Below, one piece after another: positions 23,294 through 33,543 of a stretch of 64,000 nucleotides of DNA (position 1 is its first letter; the number at the start of each line of letters is the position of its first letter). Origin of the DNA: Favolaschia claudopus (Eukaryota; Basidiomycota; Agaricomycetes; Agaricales; Mycenaceae); NCBI GenBank assembly GCA_037176885.1, contig JAWWNJ010000108.1, positions 372,001 to 436,000 on the forward strand, in the 5' to 3' direction. A program made the translations under genes and the position numbers. The notes under the pieces are model-generated. The model did no database searches. It was not told the origin of the DNA and saw nothing but the letters and a program-made list of their open reading frames with translations.

Positions 23294-24200
23294 TCAACGA
23301 TTATGGAACCAGAAGTTATTCATGACCTGATTAGTATGCGCAGCGAGTTGGAAGTTGAGCGTCGCCTGCAACATATCGTTTGGTGATCCAGCCCCAGCCG
23401 CCTGCGCAAGGGGGCGCATGGCTTTGACAACCGTCTCTACATCAGCGTGCATCTCCCTAGGGAGATTCCACTGCGCGGTCCCATTTCCGAACACAACAAA
23501 ATACTGCCCGGCGACGTAGGGACTTAGCGCGACGTACACGATGGAATTTCGTTTGTTACGCTCCTCTGCGTTGTCTAAAAAGATTTGGAGGCCCGGATAC
23601 TGTTCCGAGAGGATCCAAGACAGCTGACTGTCGTCGTACAAGGCTACCCAAGTACCGCCGACGCCCAAAGCAACCGTGTGAGGGCGCCCGAGTTTTAGGC
23701 GGTTCGTGATATCGGTCTCTAGACTGGCTGGGAGGTTTTGCCAGCTGAGACCTATTGAAGAGGACGAGAAATAGCTGCGCTGTGGACCGAATACTGTACG
23801 TGAGGTCTTGCCAGCGGCGATAAAAGCAGCTAATTTGGCGTAGTGTGGACCAAGATGATCGGCTGATAGAGCGTCAATTAGGATGTTAGCATTAGCACAC
23901 ACGGTTTTAGGGTGGACGTACGTTCATAGTACTCGATGTCGTTCTTCGCTAACCACCACATAGAGTACACGCCGGGTTCCATCGCCATTGCGACATCGTA
24001 GGGGAATTTACAGTATTCGGCATGATTGTGGTCTTGGAGGACGCGTCGGAGGGGTTCTGGAAGTGTGTTTTTGTCGCTCCTATTCCGAGTAATGGGAGGA
24101 GACACTTTGCAGGGGGATTCATGCCATACCAAGCTCGCATCGAGTCGCATTTCACAAAGTAGGCGTTGTTGGGACCAAACGAGAATTGAACATGATCCAT
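23294..24200 (-). CDS. Unknown-family protein A (paralogue of 25138-26341)
   Basis: I do not recognise the family. The start at 24200 gives MDHVQFSFGPNNAYFVKCDS. After an intron comes SDKNTLPEPLRRVLQDHNHA, then CKFPYDVAMAMEPGVYSMWW, LGPHYAKLAAFIAAGKTSRT, VFGPQRSYFSSSSIGLSWQN, and TVALGVGGTWVALYDDSQLS. The last block is YVALSPYVAGQYFVVFGNGT with AQWNLPREM. Motifs of the form G-x-x-(S/A)-(Y/F)-(F/V), followed by a tryptophan, recur about five times, which suggests a repeat-built beta fold such as a propeller; this is inference. No signal peptide or transmembrane helix. It is divergent from its paralogue across a 0.94-kb spacer and lacks that copy's long C-terminal tail. Both copies seem intact. 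Confidence 0.7.
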
Positions 24201-25137
24201 AGCGATTAGGAATGATTAGGATTGGGACAGGAGAGGGGACTTCCTTGCGCATGCAGCAAGCGCTTTTGAGTCAAGGTATCGACGTATGGCATCGAGAAGT
24301 CGGATCATGGATTGAGGGTTCAACCGCCGTTGGACCGCCGCGTTCCAGGTTCTGACAGTTATGTATCATGGATTGCCCATGAGCATGCGGAGGTCGAGAC
24401 AAGCGCTTTGTAAAGCCCGGGGAGAATGGAGTTGCGCTTCGTTCGGCCATGTAAATTGGGTGTCTGAATCAAGATTCTGGCAGCTATCGGCGACGCGGAC
24501 CCGGATAGTATGTGACTGAAAGCGCCACTGCAACTTGAAATAATGAAAAACACGGGGATCGTCCGCGTATCGGCTGCTTCCCAATGCAAAATAATTGTTG
24601 CAGATTGGCAAAAAAAATTGTGTAGGAGTCCTGACAACACAGTTGAACATGAAAGTCAAGAGCAAGAAGGTTGGAAATGTGTGACATGATGTGACACTTC
24701 GCGCTTACACCTTCCACTTGCCTTCCACCGCACGGTTGATCTGAGTATCAAGCTCTGGACTGATCAAGTGTATCGATAGATGAACGGTGTCGGGGAAGTC
24801 GTTCAGACGAACTTGGTATGACTCCGTGGCCGAATTCGACTGCACAAGTTCAAGCACACACGCACTGTCTTTTGAGTCTGTACTAGTCATTCTCGGAGGC
24901 GTTCAGAAGATCTGGTTTCGAACGGTATCTCCAGACGACTCACAGACCACAGCTGACGACCACGCTGCTCAACGCCAACTGCATGGCTCTATTTTTGACT
25001 AGCTGATCGATTTTAACCCATGCCATCCTCAATTTAACCTGTCAGGGTTCACGCGACAGGCACAACGTTTGCCAGGTCCCGTTCACAGCCCTTTCCTTTC
25101 TCTTTTATTCACAAGCTGCGGCCGCCCGCTGTAAACC
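24201..25137. other. Divergent spacer between the two paralogues
   Basis: This 0.94-kb region presumably holds both promoters. Minus-strand frames of 77-99 codons (about 24359-24717) show no family resemblance. A 15-base palindrome-like word, GTGACATGATGTGAC at 24681-24695, recurs exactly inside the inverted repeats at 46.2 and 49.0 kb. Confidence 0.4.
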
Positions 25138-26341
25138 ATGGACAGCCATTTTTCCTTTGGACCCAACGGTGCATTCTTCGCAAAATCCGACTCGATCTGG
25201 GCATGGTTTGTTATGTATCTTCATAATCCGTGCTCGAACTCTCAGCACTGTGCTCCAGGAGTGACAATAATACTCTTCCCGAGCCTTTGCGACTGATTCT
25301 TGAGGACCCGAACCATCCTCAAGCAAATAAATTCCCCTATGATGTCGCTTTCCCTATCGAGCCGGGGATGTTCAGTATGTCCTGGAAAACGGTCAAGGGA
25401 GAAGATTACTATGAAGGTGCGCTGTCCTGCGTCTATCGCGATTCTCTTGAATGTTCACATGCGCCTCAGAGCTCTTCCTCGGTCCGAGATACACCAAACT
25501 AGCCGACTTCATGCGGACTATCGCGCAGAATGGGCAGCACTGTACTCGAACGGTCTTTGGCCCGAACGCAAGTTATTTCACTATCTCACCGTCTGGTTAT
25601 AGCTGGCAAAATTTGCCACCTGTGCTTGAAAACGACATTCTCGGTCGCATTAAGAAAGGGCACCCCACATCAGTCGCGCTGGGCGTCCATGGATCTTTCG
25701 TTGTTCTGTACTCAGACGGCAACGTCACGTTCGACGTTGCCCAACATTATCCGGCTGTAGATGCTATGATCAGAAACGCAGCTGAGAATGCTCGGCGGAA
25801 AGGGATCTCGGTGCGTGTGAACGCGTCTTGCGCGGTGTCTCGTCCTGATGTTCGTCAGTATATCGCTCTAAGCCCGCACGCGGCGGGGCAGTATTATGTG
25901 ACATATGGCGACGCCTCAGCTTCATGGAACATCCCAAATGAATGGACGGTGGACGTCACCACTGTCAGCAAATCTTTGCGTCCCGTTGGTTCTGCCCCGC
26001 TTCTGGCCGGGGTCACAGGCGGTACCGCAGCCGCCACTGGCTTCGCTGCGGCTCAAGGACAGGCACCCTCTACGCCCTCAACGCTCAGCACGGGGCTACA
26101 CGCAGCCGCCAAACTGTTCCATGCATATCAAGATCAACAGCAACAAAACACCTATGCACCTCAACAAACATCGTTCTTCGACACCAGCAATTCTTCACCA
26201 CCCTCATTTGATCCCAGCACGTTGGGAAATTTTGACCCCAGTGTTTTGACGAATAATGGCATCGATGCGAGCACACTGGTTGCTGGGTTAGATCCGGCAA
26301 ATGTGGTGAATGGTATTGCTGCGATTTTCGGGTCAAATTGA
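25138..26341 (+). CDS. Unknown-family protein B (paralogue of 23294-24200)
   Basis: The start at 25138 gives MDSHFSFGPNGAFFAKSDSI, parallel to the minus-strand copy. Splicing gives WSDNNTLPEPLRLILEDPNH, KFPYDVAFPIEPGMFSMSWK, LGPRYTKLADFMRTIAQNGQ, TVFGPNASYFTISPSGYSWQ and SVALGVHGSFVVLYSDGNVT. A 48-nt intron after KGIS restores YIALSPHAAGQYYVTYGDAS and then SWNIPNEW. Residues after that differ from the sister: about 110 residues rich in Gly, Ala, Gln and Thr, ending with three near-repeats of an Asp-Pro/Asp-Ala unit (FDPSTLGNFDPSVL, then IDASTLVAGLDPANV). No signal peptide. The two proteins share exon boundaries as well as sequence, so they come from one inverted duplication. Function unknown. 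Confidence 0.72.
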
Positions 26342-26676
26342 CGCTCCTGCGCCCTATCATACATGAATGGAACTAGGATACACTATAAAAGAGCATAATA
26401 GACAATTTTTTCCCTCAAGTTATCTACGACAAACCTGGATTTATCGATGTTTACCCCAATCTAAACTTAGCGATCACTTCCGACTTCTTCCCACCATCTG
26501 GCAGACGCGCATCCTGGATACTTTAGCAAGCCAGTGCTAATACTACTTGGGAGCCACTCCCGACCTTCAGGTTGCGTCTGAAGTACAATCTTCTCCACCC
26601 AAACAGGCTCACTTTGGGATCACTATCACGATTCACAGTCCTGGACTGAGTACATCCGCCCAATCTAGATTCCACC
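26342..26676. other. Intergenic, upstream of the F-box gene
   Basis: A 335-bp spacer with no structure noticed; it presumably contains the F-box gene promoter. Confidence 0.4.
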
Positions 26677-27807
26677 ATGCTTGAGCACATGGAACTTGAC
26701 CGTGCTCTTCTGGTCAGGAAAGACCTCGAAATTCTCGATCTCGAGGCCGAGATGGCTGCGATTGCCGAGCGCATAACAGCATTGCAAGTGGAGAAGCTAT
26801 CGGTCCAAGCAAGGCTTGATTCCTACCGATATCCAGTGTTGACGCTGCCAAATGAAATCGTCGCTGAGATATTCGTGCAATTTCTTCCCCCATATCCTGA
26901 CCTTGCTCCGCTCGCCGGTTCTCTTTCGTCCACTTTCCTGACGCAAATCTGCCATCAGTGGCGGGAGATTGCTCTAGCCACTCCGATGCTCTGGAGAGCT
27001 ATAAAGCTGCCTTCACGGTTGATGTATCGTGAGGATCAAGCAGAAACGGTCAGCTCCCTCTTAACTATGTGGCTGGAGAGGTCCGGTTCCTGTCCGCTGT
27101 CTATCCGGATACCCAGAGCCTGGGACCATGGCGACTTTCCAATCATCATTTCGGCCCTTGTCCCTCATTTCGCTCGCTGCGAGCACCTCTCCTTCGACGT
27201 ACGAAACACGGGGGAGCTATCTGTTATGGATAGGTCACCGATGTCAATGCTCCACAGTTTGAGTTTAGTTATCGATATCTCCAACTCCAACGGGGGTTCC
27301 AGCCTCTTCACTTCCCAAAATATGCCCCTCTTACGCTCAGTCTCCCTCAGTGATTGGGCCTATGTCCCCAGTGTTGTGTTGCCGTGGTCACAATTGACGT
27401 CCCTTACCCTCAGTTTGGTTTATCCGGACGCCTGCATGTCAGTTTTGCAGCAGACATCGGTACTCGTGGACTGCACGCTCAGTTTATGGACGCGGGATGA
27501 CCCACATGATGATCTCAATGCTTTGACTTTGCCATATCTCGAAACCTTGGTGTTTCAATCGAGAAGCGACATTGCCCCAGACTTCTTCCATAGTCTCATC
27601 ACCCCCGCTCTTCTCTTTCTGCAACTTCCTGAGAGCTTCCTCAATCCCTTTCCTGAATCCGACGTTGTGGAGTCCCTTGAATCATTCATAAACGACTCTG
27701 GGTGCCGACTTCGCCACCTACGAATTACGTGTGCATATCATGGCAAGGAGGTCTACCAAACTGCGTTCACCGCAATTTCTCTGATCGAGGTTCGCGATTC
27801 TACCTGA
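26677..27807 (+). CDS. F-box protein
   Basis: A single-exon F-box-like protein of 376 residues. Residues about 1-50 form a charged helix, probably a coiled coil (RKDLEILDLEAEMAAIAERI). The F-box follows at about 53-100: YPVLTLPNEIVAEIFVQFLP, then LTQICHQWREIALATPMLWR. The rest has leucine-rich-repeat character (MLHSLSLVIDIS, LTSLTLSLVYP, TLPYLETLVFQS). Such proteins are strongly expanded in Agaricomycetes and are thought to recruit substrates to SCF ubiquitin ligases through Skp1; the target here is unknown. Lack of introns is usual for this family. A decayed relative lies about 600 bp downstream on the opposite strand. Confidence 0.85.
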   Translation: MLEHMELDRALLVRKDLEILDLEAEMAAIAERITALQVEKLSVQARLDSYRYPVLTLPNEIVAEIFVQFLPPYPDLAPLAGSLSSTFLTQICHQWREIALATPMLWRAIKLPSRLMYREDQAETVSSLLTMWLERSGSCPLSIRIPRAWDHGDFPIIISALVPHFARCEHLSFDVRNTGELSVMDRSPMSMLHSLSLVIDISNSNGGSSLFTSQNMPLLRSVSLSDWAYVPSVVLPWSQLTSLTLSLVYPDACMSVLQQTSVLVDCTLSLWTRDDPHDDLNALTLPYLETLVFQSRSDIAPDFFHSLITPALLFLQLPESFLNPFPESDVVESLESFINDSGCRLRHLRITCAYHGKEVYQTAFTAISLIEVRDST

Positions 27808-28397
27808 AGATATTCGTACCTCATCCGATTCTGTCTCGTCTGCCCTGTGCTGTTATTTTCTTTCAGCTCCTGTCCCCCATAGTTATTTGGTCCCTCAGAG
27901 TTGCATATAATACTTATATTGTTTCACAAGTTGCTCAAAGCATGCGCAGTTCTGCCAGCCTGATCCTGCTTAAGCTTGCGTTGAATTCCACAGTGTTGCA
28001 GATGCCCACAGCATTTTTATTTTACTGTGTATGATTTCTGTCCTGCTTCTGTGTGGCATACAACCATTGGGCACATCGAATTTTTAATGATCGAAATACA
28101 CTTTCAATGATGAGTGATGAGAAGCTACATCGCCACATTGATTGACAGAATACTCAACGCCAACATCCAAAAAAGGAAAGATTGTTAAATTCCGGACCAC
28201 CCCGATGAAGGAGCAAGGAATTTGTGTCCAAGGCGGACTACAGCGAACAAAGGTTAGTCAGCTAAGATTTTTAATCAGATTATGGAACCTGTGAAGAGTA
28301 TACTTGGTACCAGAGTATACAGTAATAATTACGGTGTACTTGGGAGGACTTTGGATCGTACATATCTGCCTACGTAGTACAGTACGCAGAAGCAGCA
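27808..28397. other. Intergenic region between F-box gene and F-box pseudogene
   Basis: No gene supported. A plus-strand frame (27702-28034) overlaps the end of the F-box gene in another phase and is a shadow. Presumably 3' UTR and decayed sequence. Confidence 0.4.
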
Positions 28398-28905
28398 TTA
28401 GGCCATCAAATGGGGTTCGCTGAATGCCAAGACGAGCTGGTCCCACCAATCACGACGAGGAGTAAAACTAGGGAAAAGCGGAGGTATCAAAGGGGAAACG
28501 TCGATGGTATGAATGGAGAGCGGGAGCCAGCCGGATCTCTCCAGCCATAACTGAGCCAACGTGTGCCGCCATCCACCGAAGGCCAACTGTTGTGTCCCAG
28601 ATCAATGTCTCTCCGTAGCGCGGTGTGGAAAGCGCGATGTTGCGCCATCGACGGCAGTCATAGTAGGCGAGACATGCATGTAAACAGCCAAGGATCTGGG
28701 TATGGGGAGCGTAGTCTCCCTGAGGCGGACGAGATCCAGAGAATGAGCCAACCTTGGTACGTTACGCATCCGAATGTTCTGAGTGATAAAACAAAGTTGC
28801 AGGGAATTAGTCTACTCTGCCTCTGGGAGACTAAGGAACGTGATTGAGAAAGATTTCCAAGATAATCAGCACGGTAGAGACCGCGTATTAGGACGAGTCC
28901 AGAAG
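28398..28905 (-). pseudogene. Decayed F-box gene fragment
   Basis: The minus strand carries fragments of the same F-box family, broken by an in-frame stop, frame changes and an insertion. Reading from 28905, the text LLDSS-stop-YAVSTVLIILEIFLNHVP aligns with LDSYRYPVLTLPNEIVAEIFVQFLP of the intact gene. A 122-bp element (28712-28833) then interrupts the F-box, after which PYPDPWLF resumes. RRWRNIAL and, in another phase, AQLWLERSGWLPLSIHT follow, matching MWLERSGSCPLSIRI. The fragment ends at LMA-stop near 28398, so the leucine-rich part is missing. It is tail-to-tail with the intact gene, suggesting an old inverted duplication. Confidence 0.72.
28712..28833. mobile_element. 122-bp MITE, deletion derivative of the 41.2-kb element
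   Basis: Both ends read TAGTCTCCC (outward inverted repeats, about 25 bp with a few differences). In reverse complement, its first 60 bp match the left arm of the 924-bp element (TAGTCTCCCAGAGGCAGAGT onward). Its last 50-60 bp match the right arm (AAGGTTGGCTCA.TCTCTG). It therefore looks like a larger element with its middle deleted. It interrupts the F-box motif of the pseudogene. Its flanks resemble each other only loosely (about 5 of 7 bases with a one-base shift), so the target duplication has decayed or was imperfect. Confidence 0.75.
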
Positions 28906-29900
28906 TTTCTGTGCCTATCCTCCAGCGTCACATAGCAAAGGAATCGTGGCCGAACTTGAAGACCTCTACAGCTTGACTCCAGCCTCTCTTGTACTGAGTG
29001 ATCTGAACAACTATCTTCAGATTCCATGTCCCCATACAAGAGAGGGTGAAACGAGGCTCGAGCCTAGACTGGAGTGCAAGATGTTCTTGAGATTTTCGGC
29101 GTCATTTTACCGACACACGGGCGACTCGGATGGGTCTACAAACACAGACACCATCATGGTCACAAGGGACAGGTAGCCAGTGATTTGAACGATCTTTACA
29201 TTCGCTCGTCGAGGGACTCGGAGGATGGCGGTCACAGACAAAAAGCGTGACCGTGACGCAACTTTTTTGATGATCGTCACAGTGCGTCACTCCCTTTGTC
29301 CTTTTCGTCCTCGCTGTTCTCAGCCCATATCCATCCTCTGGGTCTGATGAAAATGCCCGAATGTAGAGGCTGAAGATCCATACATTTCATGGCCGCCGTG
29401 CACTAGCTATAATCTGCTGCTGGTTCTAAGAAATCGCATCATCGTTGATTCATTTGCGGAACCTCTATGCTGTAGCCAGACCCCGACCTTTTCTCTGGCC
29501 TTGTCTTTTCAACGTGTAGAATGGAGCCGTCGCCTTGGCGGCCAAGGCAACACGCGGCTACAACCTCTCGGCAACGCGAGGCGTATTGTTTTTTTTTGTG
29601 CTTTTGTTTCCCAATGAGGATACGTGTCACAAGTGACAAGGAACTTGAAGCATTTCTGGACAATGGCCAACCTCTTATTATTCGTTGACACTGATGCCGT
29701 CGCTTCCGGCTCTCTTTATATACAGTGGCGAACGCGGGAAACGTTCTTTACTTTCCCTCCAAGTCCCATCCACGATCTTTTCTACTCTTTACGCTCTTTC
29801 ACGTCCCCTTGTGCTGGTGCACCATTTTATAACTGAATTCTCGTCAACAACCTCTTGTATCGCCTAGCTCTCTTCACGTCAACTGTATTCAAATCCAGCA
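28906..29900. other. Intergenic region
   Basis: No supportable gene. A 7-bp stem, CGGTCAC..GTGACCG, sits at about 29229-29253. A TATATA at 29717-29722 lies 180 bp before the next start and may be its core promoter, followed by a pyrimidine-rich leader. Confidence 0.4.
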
Positions 29901-31039
29901 ATGCTTCCCCCACGCGCATGTATGGCTCGGTCACTGGTTCTATCTATTCCAGCTCACCGAAATGTCCTCGTGTAGATACTTTCATCGGCCTGAACGGCCT
30001 TCGCGTCCTCAGTGTGAGTGTCGCTCTCCAATGGTCATGTAACTGGGGAACCGAACGAAGCCTCGTAGGTTATCGCCATGTTATTGGTCTTTTCTAGCAA
30101 TATTGTGCAACTCGTTCACGACGTGCAAGCCGTCAATCGCTTCCAAGAAGGCAAAACGGCCATTTCCGCCGCAGCTGCGAGCAATGCCACCGCCGAAGAT
30201 ATTCTCCATGCAGACTACATCATGTCAGTGGAGTTGACTGTCTGCAATATCCCGTTTAATCATTTGCTTTCCTTCAGTGACAGTACCGTCCCGAATCAGC
30301 CGGCCGGTACGCTCTGATTTCCTCCATCCCTTCTCGTTTTCACACTGGATCATTTAGGCGTCTTCTGGGCCGTTGTCAACCGCCTGCTGATCATCTTCCA
30401 AGTCATCATCCTCCTCCTCTCTGAGTTTGGCTGGCCCTCCGCCTTCTTCAACCGTTTCTTCCCCATTCTCGGCAAGGACTTTGGTTTGGGGCCTCTTGGC
30501 ATCGTACAGTGCCTGTGCGTTCACCCATTTTTCCACATTGCATTCAAGGCTAACTAGTTGTCTTCACCCGACCACAGACTCGGAGCAGCCATCCTATCCC
30601 ACCACGTCGACGAATTCTCCCTCGTGGCCGCTTTCTTCCTCTTCTCACTCGGATGCGTCAACATCTTCGCAGGCCTCATCTTCCGCGCCTCAGCCAAATC
30701 CAAGCGCTCAGTCACCTCCTGGCGCGACCACGCGAAGAACGCGCTCCCTACACATGTCGCGGGAGTGGACATCCGCCCCGTCGCGTCCGCCGCGCCTTCC
30801 TTTGTGTCGAGCGTGTTCAAGGGAAGCGACGCTGAGAAGCAGCAAGCGCCAGCGGAAGCCAAGATTGGTTATGGGTTTGGTGTGCAGGGGGAGAAGGCTG
30901 CGGGTTTGAGAGGTACGAGTCTCTATTCTGTCTCGCAATGTCCATGAACTCAATCGTAACTTTTGTAGGATATCTCATCTCCAAGCCCATCCAGTCGCTG
31001 CCGCGTTATGCACCTAGTCGCTCGAATAGTGCTGCTTAG
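29901..31039 (+). CDS. Four-helix integral membrane protein (DUF7598-like)
   Basis: A fungal membrane protein of unknown function, resembling what recent domain sets call DUF7598; that label is from memory and unchecked. The start at 29901 gives MLPPRAY, spliced to TFIGLNGLRVLS and VIAMLLVFSSNIVQLVHDVQ (helix 1). Then VFWAVVNRLLIIFQVIILLL (helix 2), EFGWPSAFFNRFFPILGKDF with GLGPLGIVQCLLGAAILSHH (helix 3), and FSLVAAFFLFSLGCVNIFAG (helix 4). A cytoplasmic tail of about 110 residues is rich in Ala, Ser and Lys (RASAKSKRSVTSWRDHAKNA) and ends SLPRYAPSRSNSAA. Seven or so short introns. The arrangement of four helices and a soluble tail is compatible with a tetraspan-type protein. Confidence 0.75.
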
Positions 31040-31818
31040 ACCGGGTCCTTTACTAATGTAACAACAAGTAGTACCAGCATAATACACTCACACTCACAGA
31101 CAGCTTTGCTTGTGGTGGCCAGAGACCATATCCCAAGTCATTTTGAGAATAATAATAATATCCTGCAAGTCTCGGCGAGCTGCGGGTGGAATTTAATCGG
31201 TTCTATACGGTCGTTTTGATGTCTTTTCACAGTGGTGCCGTTGAGGTTATGCTCAACGTTAAGCTTTTAGTGTTGAGGCTGATTGACTGTACGGAAAAGA
31301 AAAAGAAAAAAAGATTCGAGCAACCGGCCTGATCCGCTTTGTGTTCGGAGAGTTCACCCTCTGACCACACCCATGATCATCCATCCTTCGGTGCTCACCG
31401 CAAACGCAAAAATTACAATTGGTCTTCCCGCAACTTCACCAGGGCAGTGGGTTCGATGACGACCAATCGCTGATCCAGCCATTGGACGGCGCGTTCGGGA
31501 CTCCGATGACGCAAAACAAGTTGAACCCGACCCCTGAAGCGGAATAAGAATTCAGGTGTTCAATAGTGTTCAATGCGCGAATTCGAGGAAAGTATGCCAC
31601 TGCGGGTTGTATACCCTTCGGATCCGCTGTGGGTTAAATATGGACCATTGCATGGGATTCTCTTGGCCGCGTTATTCATGGACAACCGGGAATCCGACTG
31701 GGAAGTGGACTCATCATCACTGAAAGTGGTCATACGCCTTCCAAAAACATCACACGCCACCTCAGATCTACCGTATTTAAACCCCTTGGTTGACCGCTTG
31801 GATACCTTGACCTCCACG
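31040..31818. other. Intergenic, upstream of the FAH-domain gene
   Basis: A 780-bp spacer with an A-rich run near 31300. The open frame from 31573 runs into the FAH gene but has no family match before the ATG at 31819, and a TATA-like box lies inside it, so it is leader or promoter sequence. Confidence 0.45.
31774..31781 (+). promoter_or_regulatory. TATA-like box of the FAH-domain gene
   Basis: TATTTAAA lies 45 bp before the ATG at 31819. The short distance implies a very short leader and supports 31819 over the upstream ATG at 31573. Confidence 0.45.
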
Positions 31819-33486
31819 ATGTTCTTGAGTCGCACCTTAATTTTGCTTGCCCTGTTTTCCTTGGGGAATTCCGAGCGTTTGGTGCGCTTCCTAGCGACGG
31901 ACGGGAAGGAATACTACGGGGATGCCATTCTGCCTTCGGGCACCGTCGATGCGGCGAAAAGTACCAGTGCGAAGGTCGTTGTAGGAGATATCCTGGGAGA
32001 CTTCAAGGTGACGAATCAAGTCAAGGTACGTGCAGAGCCTCGGGAAAGAATCAATTGTCCTCATGCTCACTGAATCTCTGACCGATTGTGCTGTAGAAAA
32101 TCAAGAAGCTTTTGGCTCCTCTTCCCAGCGAACGAGTTCGCACAGTTCGGATGGTTGGTCTTGATTAGTTGACTCGTCTTCCGTATGTTATCTGTCCCCT
32201 CTTTTTAGGTCGGCTTGAACTACGTTGCACACATCAACGAGGTAAGACGCACAACCTCAACTCTATTGAGAGATTCTGAATGACTGACGTCCCTGTTCTA
32301 GACCAATAGTATGTACTTCTTCATACTCGAAGTCGATTGTTGAAATAATCACGATGCTCTCTCTGTACAGGTACCATTCCTCAATGGCCTATACTTTTCT
32401 ACAAAGTGCGCTCTCCAATGATCACTTCGTCTATTGAGATACACTGAAGTCTGTAAAAGCCTTGGACGTCTCTCAACACTCCCTCGGACCCTATCCCAGT
32501 CTCACCTGGCTACCAAAACCAAACTAACTTCACGTCAACCATGGACTACGAAACCGAGCTAGTCGTAGTGATCAAGAAAAAAGCGTTCAATATCACCGAT
32601 GAGGAGGCGTTGGATCATGTTTTGGGATATACTGGTGCGTTTAATACCTCCCTCCTTTACGAAAATTAGATCGGAGCATTCGGCTGAGAAACTTTTGAAG
32701 TCGGCCACGATGTGAGCCACCGGGGCTGGCAAATTGACCGCGGTGGGCTGCCGCAGCCGCAATTTTCTATGGGCAAGGGGGCTGATGGATGGGTATGGCT
32801 CATTCTCTGGCACTGGATCATTAATACGCGGAGACTGACGAGAATGTAGGCACCCTGGGGGGTAAGAATTCACTGTTAAAGTCGCTGAGAGAAATTTCCC
32901 TGATTGAATTCAGCCCGCTATCGTGACAACTGACATTGTACCGGATCCGCAAGTGCTCAACATTTGGACTAAGGTAAATTTCCTGAAGCAGACTGCCGAT
33001 ACAGGACGAAATGCAATTTCTCATCTGATGTTAGGTTAACGGCGTAACAATGCAAAACGATACCACTGCGAATATGATATTCGGTGTTGCTCACCTTATA
33101 TCGTTCTTCAGCATGGGGATTACCCTTCTGCCGTATGTTGTGATTTCTATCTCAGTCGATGTCTACCTGATGGAAAACCGAATGAAGTGGCGATGTGATA
33201 TTTACAGGTAGGTCGCATTCGATTTAGCAGAGGTTCAAGAGGCTTACAATGATTTTAAAGGCACACCGAAAGGTGTGAATCTCGGTAAGTTCGCAGATTT
33301 TCAACGAAGATGTTGCCTGAGCTTCGCAAAACAGGCAAGGAGAATCCCCAATGGTTGACCGATGGTGATGTGATTGAAGTAAGTTCACTTCAATGGTTCA
33401 TTTTTGGTTCAATTGTTGAATCTGAACCTCAGGTCGGCTTGGAGAACGTCGGCACTTGTACCAATATGCTCCAATACGTGAACTGA
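31819..33486 (+). CDS. Fumarylacetoacetase-fold protein with secretion-like N-terminus
   Basis: A member of the FAH (fumarylacetoacetate hydrolase C-terminal domain) superfamily, enzymes that hydrolyse or decarboxylate C-C bonds in keto acids using a divalent metal. Spliced text: ERLVRFLATDGKEYYGD, KIKKLLAPLPSERVRTVRMV, VGLNYVAHINETNS, IPQWPILFYKPWTSLNTPSD. Then NFTSTMDYETELVVVIKKKA (ExE metal ligands), DEEALDHVLGYTVGHDVSHR (ligand Asp), FSMGKGADGWAPWGPAIVT, MIFGVAHLISFFSMGITLLP, GDVIFTGTPKGVNLGKE and DGDVIEVGLENVGTCTNMLQ. The core is complete. The oddity is the start: MFLSRTLILLALFSLGNS looks like a signal peptide, and sequons are present, whereas most family members are cytosolic or mitochondrial. 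About eleven introns. Substrate unknown. Confidence 0.85.
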
Positions 33487-33543
33487 ACAAATGTGTAAAG
33501 TGTTATTCTTTCGTTCTTCCCAAATCCAAATTATTGCATTACA

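Noticed and set aside
32450..32560. Apparent frameshift and stop in the FAH-domain gene after WLPKPN
   Set aside because: Using the acceptor ending GTAAAAG instead of CTGAAG gives an uninterrupted frame, PWTSLNTPSDPIPVSPGYQN into the conserved DYETEL block.
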